From positions 1-27,584 of the forward strand of contig PYSS01000226.1 in NCBI GenBank assembly GCA_003049465.1: DNA of 27,584 nucleotides, written 5' to 3'. Positions 19,309 to 27,584 of this stretch are shown one piece after another. The position numbers and the translations under genes were made by a program. Every line of letters begins with the position of its first letter. Position 1 is the stretch's first letter. This DNA is from Magnaporthiopsis rhizophila. Taxonomy: Eukaryota; Ascomycota; Sordariomycetes; Magnaporthales; Magnaporthaceae. The notes under the pieces are model-generated. The model was not told the origin of the DNA and did not search any database. It was given only the letters and a program-made list of their open reading frames with translations.

Positions 19309-20160
19309 TATGTGGAAGCACGCAGATGGCTTACCCGTTTAGGCAAGCCGCGATGGCCAACCATTTTCTTCCTCGCAGTTCGCAGGTATGTACCGATCTG
19401 TATTGCCTTGATTGACCCAATGATGTCCCATCCATGGACGGGATGCAGCCCCTCACCCTCCCCTCCTCCCCTCCCACACCTGTTCGACCTTTTTCCGGCC
19501 ATTATCGGGCAAGCATATTGGTCAAATCCGTCTTTGTCCCATCTCTGCCAGCCCAGCCGTCATTTGTCCAACCAATATCGGACTGCGTCTGATGATAACA
19601 GGAGGAAAAAAAAAAAAAAAAAAGCGCACACCTACCAACCCCCACGTTCGTTGAACGCATATGCCTGGCCGGCCTTGCAGCCCAGCAACCCGAATGGAGG
19701 CGAGTATGAGGGATGAAGCAGCTGTCGGGGAAGACGCAAGGGGAACGGTGGATGCCTTCCAATCTGAAATATGATTATGCACTTTTCTGAGTCAGATGGT
19801 CCGTGTGCGCCGCGTTCGATGTCTCCGGGTGTCATCGCGGTGCGAACCTACCCGACCTACCTTAAGGTTCCTTGAATTTTGCGATTTGCCAACACAAACA
19901 CCATTCGCGGTATGGTACGTACATACCTCGGGTGGGTAGCGGGCAAGCGGGCGACTGGGGGCGGAGGGGTAGCCCCGCTTTCGAGGTCAGCCAATAGAAA
20001 GCAGCAGGAAGTGGGGCCCGAAGTGATCATGATGGACCGAGCACTTGTCCCCCGCCCCCCTGGCCGCCCCCAGCGTTCGGCACCGATACCACGATGGGAG
20101 AAGATAGGGAGGTGTGCTAGACGAGAGCAGTGGAGGATGTTGATGGGTCAGTTCAAGCTT

Positions 20161-20162
<2 letters not shown>

Positions 20163-20191
<29 letters not shown>
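20163..20191 (+). repeat. T29 homopolymer
   Basis: Twenty-nine consecutive T, followed by AAATTATTA. With the A-rich tract 494 bp downstream it brackets a segment with inverted homopolymers. Length may be affected by sequencing error. Confidence 0.85.
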
Positions 20192-20197
<6 letters not shown>

Positions 20198-20683
20198 TTA
20201 TGATTACCCCTTTCGTCGTCAGGAACCCCCAGCGGTTTACCGCTCCATTTCACTTCCAGCAATGTCCATCAGGGTGCGGGCCATCGGCACGGGCCTCACG
20301 GCGTCTGTGGGCACGAAACAAGGCCGCCAGGGTAATGACGAGCACTTTTTTCTTTGCACATACCGCGAATTGAGGAGCGCGAGCAACCAAGCGGAGCACC
20401 ACGCCCACCACTATCATATCTCTGTGGTCTGGGCAAAAATGACAGTCCTCGGAGCGATGTAACCCGGCCACGCCGGTCAGATTCGCCGTGTTCCTTTTTT
20501 TACTTTGCTTTTTTTTTTTCTCCCTCTTCTGTCCGCTTTGTCAGGTCTTGCGGTCTGCAACCGAGATGCAAAATCAGCGGTGTGTGAAGCAGGCTCCTGT
20601 CAGGTGGGTGTAAGGATCCTCCTTCACATTGGCCCTTTTGTGAGAAAAGCAAACCCCGAGCACTTTGCCGAACTTTTAGTCAC

Positions 20684-20684
<1 letters not shown>

Positions 20685-20734
<50 letters not shown>

Positions 20735-20769
20735 AAAAAACNAAAAAAAAAAAAAAAAAAAAAAAAAAA
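20685..20769 (+). repeat. Interrupted poly(A) tract containing an ambiguous base
   Basis: The run is A37, G, A18, C, N, A27. The N at 20742 is an ambiguous base, so the assembly is uncertain here. No obvious target-site duplication or retroelement ORF adjoins it. Confidence 0.85.
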
Positions 20770-22500
20770 GGAAGAGCAGAAAAATAAGCACCTTGCCTTG
20801 TTTCTGTTGGTTCCGGGGAAGACGACGTTGCCTCCGGTAGAGGTGCACATTTCCTGTCCCACTCAGCCTCACTCACCCCACCGGTTTGCGCCCCGGTGAA
20901 ACAAAAGATACCCTTCTGGGATATCCATTCCCGGTCGGGGTTGCTTTGATCCGAGCAGATTCTTACCACACACACACACAACGCACCACACACCACTCGC
21001 GTCCTCGTCACCGGTCAGAGGCTTCCTCGGAAATTTCTTGGGGAAAGCGGGTCCTGGACGTCAAAGGCCGACTGTTTGTGTTGTACAGCATGCTTCCCCC
21101 GCTCCAGCAAGGTCCGGAAATCGGCGACAATAGCACACACGCACGGCGGCCGTGACTTAATGTGCAGAAAACAAAAAGGCCAGACGAGGCGAGGCCTTCT
21201 TGGCACTAGCGTTGAGCTGGGCGAAGAGACGATTTGTGCACATCACTCCATATTCGGTCGGCGTATCGCACCTATCAGATACCCCTGCGGCAAATACGTG
21301 CGCCATGGATGAAAGCATGCAAGCCATGGTAATCTGGTCTGGGCCTAGGCTTTGCATGAGATTGGAAACATATTTTTGACCTGTTGGTCGGGCCTCGAGC
21401 ATTGTCACGTCCTTAGTGGGGGATGGAAGAGAAACACGCGCAAACCCGTGCCCCGGCTGGAACTACATGCGGTAACAGGGTACCTACCGACGAGACTGGC
21501 GTTTGTCTGCAAGGCATGGCCCAGAAACTTCCGGGACGATGGTACCTTACTAGGGACTTTGTTATTGTCGATGCAGCGCGAGATCCCAACGCACCCACAC
21601 CACATCCACATCGAGGTGGGGAAAAACTCTGAGGGTGATGAGAGCATTGCAGTACATATGATGGAACTTGACGCAGAAATTGCTAGCGCGGCACGCGTCT
21701 CTGGACTCGCAGAGCACGATCGGCAAGTCCAGTAAGATCGACGCTGATTTTGGTCTTTGGGCCGCTCGGCTATTCCACGGCTCAGCCGGACGACGATAGG
21801 GGACCGAAAATAAAAATAGGGAGGGAGCCAAAAAGCAAAAGATAGGTACGGAAAGAGACGGACAGAAAAGGGAAAGAAATTGGAGGATGGCTGCACAGGA
21901 TAAGGAGCCCAAGTGGGACCAATTATCAGTTCGCATCCATCCAGGCGACAGAAAAAGCAAGCACGAAAAAAAAAAAAAACACCTCCTGAGTGTAGGTACC
22001 ACTACCACCTACATCATGATAGGTACAGAACTGAGAGCCTAGTCCATCAGGCTGCATGTGACACTTGGTTTCACCACAGGCACCATCGTTTTGTCACCGC
22101 CGAGCCGAGTTAGACAGCAAGACCTGCCACGGCTGTTGCTGCTGACGGGAAGGATTGCACAATGAGCACAGCTTCGGCAATGGGACGAAGGAAGTTTGGC
22201 GTTCTCGAAGTCGCCAGAGGACGGGGCAGTCAGTGAGCGGACACCAGGTTTGGGGTGGCAGGTTACCTTGCTGGCGCCGTTGAACCCGAGTCGAGGCCGC
22301 GCTGCGTTTGTGTCTGTGCTTGCAGGAGCGGGCAGTCGCAGCTTTCGCGCATGGTCCGGGCACGGGTGCGATAGAAGGGTGCAGGGCCGAACCTTGGAGA
22401 GAGGGCGATGGGTTGGGTGGTGTTGATTGCGCAAAAAGTGCCCTGCAGAAGGGACCAGGAGTAGGTAATCTAGGTAGGCGGGTTAGGTTCCTAGCGCTGC

Positions 22501-24336
22501 CCGCTCTCAAAATCTTATCCCGCCTTCGCTCGGGTTCCGTCCGCTCGGCGCCCCTGCCCTGGACCCAGGAATCGGCATCAGCAAATGGCAAAAGGGAGAA
22601 GAAAGAAGTCGTCGGAAAAAACTCTATTCTCAGCTGCTGGTTTGCTTTACCCGATGGACGAGGGTTCCCGGTCGTCCGTGCACCCATCATACCATCATAC
22701 CAGCACCAGCTCCTGCCCCACCGGAGACGATAGGATTGGAGACGGGCGGGTGCGAACGCCCAGGTGGAGCCAACCGGCAAGGGTGGGATCAGCTAGGGAC
22801 AGGGATCCATAGAAGGCAGGTCCAAGATGGAAGATGGGAAGGAGGGGCCCAGGGCCTGAGAAGGTTCTCTCAACCTTTCCCTGCCGCTCTACCTCGCTGC
22901 TCTCGTCTCCCCCATCGTCGCGACCTCCCCGTACGTACTAGCGCGGTTGCATTGAAGCCGCCCCTCCCTGGCTCCTCGGTTGGGCTGATGAGCAACTGGA
23001 GAAACTAGCACTGAAGCGGGGCGCAAAGAAAATACGACGCCTGCGAGCCTGTTGTTTTCCCCTCCTGCGACGACGACGACGCCATCTTGCAGGCCCCGGA
23101 CAAGATGACGAGACGAGAGCTCCTTCACAGCGAGCATGCTGCAGCTGCTGCAGACATGGCGCCCTGGAAGGCTGCTAAGGGAGATGGGGCCATGGTGGAG
23201 TGTGACCACCTAGCCTGGCAAGGACGCATCGCCGTTCGCCGCCCTCACAAGCAGCCCACGCTCGCTCTCTGTTTGGCCCTGCGCTTTGCTGGTGCTCGAA
23301 ATGCGCACACCGGTGCCGGGTTTCTCATGTACCCCCTTGGTGCCAGCACGGCACAAGGGAGAGACCCAATCGAAACCCACCCGGGCTCGATCGACGCACG
23401 ACAGACAGCTGGGCGGGCTCCTGCGAAACCTGGCTCGCTCTCTCTCTCGCTTTGTACCCCTGCCGCCGCCAGAAAGGGCGTCGAGCCAACAGCGGCGTTC
23501 CGGCCGGGGTTGTACTTTAGGTAACCATGTATCTCTCGCGGCTTGTCCACCGCCGGCACCTTGCTTCTTGTCTCGTGCGCTCTGCGCGTGCAGCCCATGA
23601 TGCCACACATGCACTGCACCCACGCCCGCCTTGGGGAACTAGACGAGATGCCGGCTTTTTTTCCCTCCCTCCCACCCACGGCCAGGCCCAGACTCTTGCC
23701 GCTGCAGATGAATATGCACTCATACCCGAGTACATATCGTCGCCGTCGCTGCCTCTCGTCCGCGATTTACGTATAACCCCTCCTCATCACTTCTCGATCC
23801 CTCCTTGTCACCCTTGCCACCCTGTTTACTCCCAAGCTCTTCTGCCCAAGAACCGCAAGCCAGCCCGCCCAATAAGGGAACTTGGCTCTACATTTTCGAC
23901 CCTCTTCTTGCCGCCCAAGTAGCCGTTAGCCTGCCCGCCAGCAGTTACTCTCCATGAATACCACCACAACCACATTCTTCCGTTCTTCTTTACCTCTTTT
24001 TTTACACCCCCTCCTCAACAATCCCTCCACTTCCAACCCTTGCCCTTGTCCCTGTCGCCTCGTCGGCGCCGCGCTGTCGCTTGTCTCCTTTTCCCCCACT
24101 CACCCCATCCCACCCCTGCCTCCTGGCAAAGTGCATGGGATAGGCCCCTCGGGACCGTGGCACACACAGCCTGAGCCGAACTAGCCAACCAGGCCAGGCC
24201 TCCCCCTCCATTTGCGCACACTAGCTCGCGCCTCTTCTTCCTTGCCTTGCAAAAAAAAAAGATACTTGTACCTCGCACCGCCGCCCAAAAGACCCTCTGC
24301 CCGTCCCCTTGGTTATGGTCTCGCTATTGACGAGCT
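22501..24336 (+). promoter_or_regulatory. Probable upstream region and leader of the AT-hook/C6 regulator
   Basis: About 1.8 kb lies directly before the regulator ATG. From about 23640 onward it becomes C/T-rich with CCCTCC-type tracts, which is typical of fungal core promoters and 5' leaders. An eight-base palindrome GTACGTAC lies at 22931-22938. Several small upstream ORFs exist, including one from ATG 23954 and one from ATG 24315 that overlaps the main start. No TATA box can be assigned with confidence, and leader introns cannot be excluded. Confidence 0.45.
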
Positions 24337-24413
24337 ATGGATTGCCAGCTTCCCGTCGAGGCAAGCGGTGGGAGCTTCCCTTGGTCCGACCGTCGCAGTA
24401 TGGATTCAGATGA
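24315..24413 (+). other. Upstream ORF overlapping the regulator start codon
   Basis: ATG at 24315 (G at -3, G at +4) opens a 32-codon frame ending at TGA 24411-24413. It starts 22 nt before the main ATG, lies in a different frame and runs past both the main ATG (24337) and the next in-frame ATG (24400). If transcribed in the leader, ribosomes initiating here would bypass both starts, which would reduce or gate translation of the regulator. Confidence 0.5.
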
Positions 24414-26861
24414 CGCCCCAGCCATGATGCTCGATGAAGCGCCCAGGTGGATGGACTCTACATTTTCCATGTGTTCCTCGCTGCACCCCTCAGCCCGGCC
24501 ATCCCACCTGGATCGCCCAGGTCAGCCCTCTCCCATCAACACCAGCATGGACATGTTCATGGCCGCCAATGGCGGCGTCTGCGACACCAGCTGCCCTCCA
24601 TCAGCAACCGCACCCACCATGATCCATTCGGCCTCCTCCTCCTCCTCCTGCGATGGCGACACGTGGAGCAACAGACAAGGGGACTCGGACGACCACAGCG
24701 CCGGCGAGAGCGCCCACGAGGGTGACGCCCACTGGGAGCAGGGCTCTGACGACATCCTCACCCTCCCCAAGACGGAGCCAATGGACGACGACGACTACGT
24801 CTGCATGGATGACCTCATGGAGGTGCCACTGCCTCCTATCGCCAGCGGCGAAATCGTGACTGCTGGTATTCCCAAGGTCAAGAGGCCAAGGGGCCGCCCA
24901 AGAAAGCACCCCCTGCCACCCAGCTGCACCGCAAACAAGATCACCAAGGGGCGCTCCAAGACGGGCTGCATTACCTGCCGAAAGCGCAAGAAGAAGTGCG
25001 ACGAGGCCAAACCACGATGTAGGTTTTTTCTTTTTTCTTTTTTTTTTTCTGTGATGCGAAATCGCGCGAATTCTAACATATGTGCTCCTGGCCGTTAGGC
25101 ATGAACTGTGAGAAAAATGCTGTCGTCTGCGAGGGCTATCCGGAGAAGCAGCTCTGGAAGAGCGGCAAGGAGAGGGCTGAAGAGGGTAAGTCGCGCTCCG
25201 CCGAGTCTTGGGTCGCTTTTTCTTTTCTAACTCTTGGCGGCTCAGCACGTCTCCAAACGTCCATCCCAACCATTACCATGCAGCCAATCTTTGATGGACT
25301 CGAGACGCTTGAGGATCGGATTTTCTGGAAGCATTACAACGACCACCTCAGCAGCGTCTTGACCGTCGAAGGCGAGCACAGGAACGCTTTCAAGGAGATG
25401 CTCATTCCCATCGCCACCAGGGATCGGGGCCTGATGCATTCGATTCTTTCGCTTTCCAGCATCCACCTCGACTACGACACTCCGTACGGCGTCAGCCTCC
25501 TCAAGAAGCACCCCAAGACGAGCATCGCGGCCTTGCGTGAGCGATCAGCCCACCACCACGCCCAGGCAATGAATGCGCTGCGGAACCGGGATCCGAGGAG
25601 CTCCGACCTCTCGCTGTCGGCGACATATGGCCAGATGCTGTGCCTCATCCTCGAAGGTGTCGCCGAGGGCCGGTCCGACACCCTGCACCGGCTCCACCTG
25701 AGGGGCTATCAGAGGCTCATCCGCGAGTCGCCACCCCGGGACCCTGCGTTCCGCGCCTTCATCACCGAGTTTTTCCAGTACCACATCTTTGCCGACGAGC
25801 TCCTCAGTCAACGGGGCGATGCTGAGGCCCACGAGCTCTACGGAGGCCTTGCGTCGCCGCCTGCAGAGTCTCTGGAGCCTCCACGGCTGCTTGGAGTCGT
25901 CGACGGGCTCTTTAGCCAACTCTGCGGCATCACATCGATCCGCAACCGCATCAGGGAGAAGTTGGATGCGCAGGCCGAAACTCTGGTCGACTACCCCAGC
26001 CTCTACAAGGCCGAGGAGATCAACCACGCCATCTTGGACTGGGAGCCCACCTGGCCCAGAGGCGACAGCAGGGAGCGCGTGGCTCCGCTGTACAAGCAAA
26101 TGATGTGGGTGTATCTGTACCGCTCCGTGTATCCGCCCTCGTCATCGCCGCCTTCGCCAGCCCCCTCGGTGGCCAGCCTATCCACGGCATCCACCGTCTC
26201 CGAGGCGTCTCTCCCTTCGCACAGCATGCATTATCGCTTCCAGAACGTCGCGCCCGTCGGCGGATCGACATCTCTGGTCAACACCCCGCCGAGGTCGCCT
26301 GACAGCTCCTGCTCGCCGTCTCCCATGCTCCGAGCACAAAACGCTGCTGCTGCTGCTGCTTGGACCCAAGGCCAGGACGTCCTGACGCCGCACAATTCCA
26401 GCAGCGACAGCTCCTCCTCTCCCCAGACCAGGAGATCAGACTCAACCGCGTCCCTGAATCAGCAAGACCAGTACCACCAGTACCAACGAGAGGCCTACCA
26501 CCACTCCAGGGCCGACTCGCCGCCGCCAGTCCGGCGCCCCTGCCAGGAGGACCCGAGGGTGACGCTGGCGGTGGAGCAGTCGCTCGACATCATCGACTCG
26601 CTCAAGCCGGGCGACCCGGCGCAGACGCTCCTCCTGATCCCGTGCCTCGTGGTGGGGACCGCGTGCTTTGCGCCGCAGCAGCAGGAACGCATCCGCGCGG
26701 CCGTGTACGCCGTCAGGGGCTACACGGGCCTGCGCAACGCGGACCGCGTGCTGGAGCTCCTCGAGGAGATCTGGCGGCTGATGGCAGCGGGCGACTGGCT
26801 AGCCGTTTGGGACTGGCAGGGCGTAGCCACGCGCAAGGGGCTCGACTTTTTGTGCGCCTGA
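24337..26861 (+). CDS. AT-hook plus Zn2Cys6 transcription factor, three exons
   Basis: Proposed exons are 24337-25018, 25099-25185 and 25246-26861, giving 794 residues. Residues 1-170 are acidic and Ser/Asp-rich, a possible activation region. An AT-hook (KRPRGRPRKHP) lies at about 182-192, followed by the zinc cluster. Cys211, 214, 221, 228, 231 and 238 give the C-x2-C-x6-C-x6-C-x2-C-x6-C pattern, preceded by KGRSKTG. Intron 1 (GTAGGT...TAG, 80 bp) splits the codon of Cys228. Intron 2 (GTAAGT, CTAAC, CAG) is 60 bp. From about residue 268 a Fungal_trans_2-like domain follows (IFDGLETLEDRIFWKHYND, ILSLSSIHLDY). A Ser/Pro/Ala/Gln-rich insertion at about 552-690 divides it from a C-terminal segment containing EQSLDIIDSL and LLLIPCLVVGTACF. 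It should be nuclear and bind GC-rich half-sites with AT-hook help in A/T DNA; targets are unknown. A start at Met22 (24400) is possible. Confidence 0.94.
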
Positions 26862-27531
26862 TCTTGCGGATGTTTCTACCCGTTTAGCGGTTTCCCTTTC
26901 CCTTTTTTTTTTCCCCATTAGGTTTGCTATGGGGTCGGGGTTTTCTTCACTGTCGTTCCTATATCTCTCTCTTTCGACGCGGATACCCTCACGTATCTTG
27001 ACAGCCGGTGCCGTGGGCTGCTGGGTTCTATTGGTGTTTCTTTCTTGCTAGACCCGTTCGCTAGCGCGCGAGGTTGTTTCGTCTTGTCGTTTCGGGCCCG
27101 ATTTATACCTTGTTGCATGCGATGGGCTGTTGGTGTTTGTGGGTTCGGGAAATTGCCTGGGGATATTTCTTTTTTGGGGATGGTAGGATATTATCGGTGG
27201 GACACATGGGGGTTTACACATGGCATTATATGGTCAAGAGAAAAGATAAATGGTATTAGTAGTGGTTTATGAGACCGACTTTGCGGTTGCCTACTGGCAT
27301 GCGTGGACTGTGTGGACTGTGAGATGGCGGAAGAGCGTATGAGAGCCTGGCCGCCGTCTTATGCTGTTTCCCTTCGGAAGAGAAAGATTGATACCTCCTC
27401 TGCACTTCTTTGATCACGTAGTGGAGTGGTATAGATAGTCGGATGAAGCCACACTTTTCCGTTCATCGTGCCAGTCACTTCACACATGCTGTACGAGCCT
27501 ACCATCTTGACCTTGTGCCTCCCCGAGCGCG

Positions 27532-27534
<3 letters not shown>
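26862..27534 (+). other. 3' flank of the AT-hook/C6 regulator
   Basis: About 670 bp after the stop codon. It begins with C/T-rich sequence including a T10 run and becomes G/T-rich, consistent with a long 3' UTR and terminator region. Only meaningless short frames are present. No second gene was seen before the microsatellite. Confidence 0.5.

Positions 27535-27584
<50 letters not shown>
27535..27584 (+). repeat. (TC)25 microsatellite at the window edge
   Basis: Twenty-five perfect TC units run to the last base of the window, so the true length is unknown. It may extend further or mark a contig break. Confidence 0.95.

Larger units (their letters stand above)
18601..22500. other. Gene-free region, centre: homopolymer and simple-repeat-rich DNA
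   Basis: This part contains most of the low-complexity tracts: GT and CAAG runs at about 18645-18668, a 50-nt purine tract at 19259-19308, A18 at 19606, T29 at 20163, T11 at 20509, an 85-nt interrupted A tract with an N at 20685-20769, a CA run near 20967 and A14 at 21966. Words of the type AGGTACC/TACCTACC/CCTTAAGG cluster between 19846 and 22491. Long frames crossing these tracts are Lys- or Phe-rich artefacts. The segment could be regulatory DNA for the gene at 24337, a non-coding RNA locus or old retroposon debris; the sequence does not decide. Confidence 0.5.

Noticed and set aside
19111..19716. 201-codon plus-strand frame with Lys-rich stretches
   Set aside because: It is produced by purine and A tracts, and no domain is visible. 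The Phe-rich and Lys-rich frames around 20130-21011 are the same kind of artefact.
21352..21735. 127-codon plus-strand frame in the desert
   Set aside because: Composition is somewhat protein-like towards the end, but there is no recognisable domain or conserved motif and no splice support. It would need transcript evidence.
19331..22651. TTACCCG words (19331 and about 22645) as Reb1-type binding sites
   Set aside because: Two 7-mers in 8.8 kb is close to chance expectation, so no link to the Reb1-like gene can be claimed.
15565..24336. tRNA, 5S rRNA, CRISPR or transposase in the desert
   Set aside because: No tRNA B-box, no repeat-spacer pattern, no long terminal or inverted repeats and no transposase-like or reverse-transcriptase-like frame were recognised by eye. 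A covariance-model scan was not possible.

Overview
The window looks like nuclear DNA of a filamentous ascomycete, probably a Sordariomycete. The signs are short introns (60-122 bp) with GT-AG ends and CTAAC-type branch points, Zn2Cys6 transcription factors with Fungal_trans_2-type domains, a Reb1/TTF-I-like Myb protein, long disordered protein segments and CT-rich gene leaders. No bacterial operon, CRISPR array, phage, rRNA or tRNA was seen. The species cannot be named from the sequence alone.

Layout. At 3-404 (+) is the 3' end of a flavin monooxygenase gene whose 5' part lies outside the window. It converges on a four-exon Zn2Cys6 transcription factor (658-2559, -). After about 1.5 kb of intergenic DNA comes a single-exon 1412-residue Reb1/TTF-I-like Myb protein (4109-8347, -). 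Next on the minus strand are two stretches of uncharacterised fungal coding sequence (9204-10844 and 11106-12832) in one reading frame, separated by a single TAG and an ATG-less gap. They may be one interrupted gene or two genes. A 402-bp divergent promoter separates them from a three-exon mitochondrial P-loop ATPase gene (13235-15564, +) that contains a 27-nt micro-exon. About 8.8 kb with no convincing gene follows (15565-24336), rich in homopolymer and simple repeats. It ends at a three-exon AT-hook plus Zn2Cys6 transcription factor (24337-26861, +). The window closes in a (TC)25 microsatellite.

How the genes relate. No single pathway links them. The monooxygenase and its convergent C6 regulator could belong to one accessory or secondary-metabolism locus, but only proximity suggests this. 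The other genes look like conserved housekeeping or regulatory genes: rDNA or chromatin binding, a mitochondrial inner-membrane ATPase, and a probable developmental-type regulator with a very long upstream region.

Most noteworthy points are the 8.8-kb gene desert with a poly(T)/poly(A)-bracketed segment, the in-frame TAG between two open stretches, a probable GC-AG intron, the 27-nt micro-exon, the ATPase with Asn at the expected Walker B Asp, and an out-of-frame upstream ORF overlapping the start of the last transcription factor. I did not find an obviously new multi-gene system. All splice sites were inferred by eye from consensus, phase and family fit; no search or transcript data were available.
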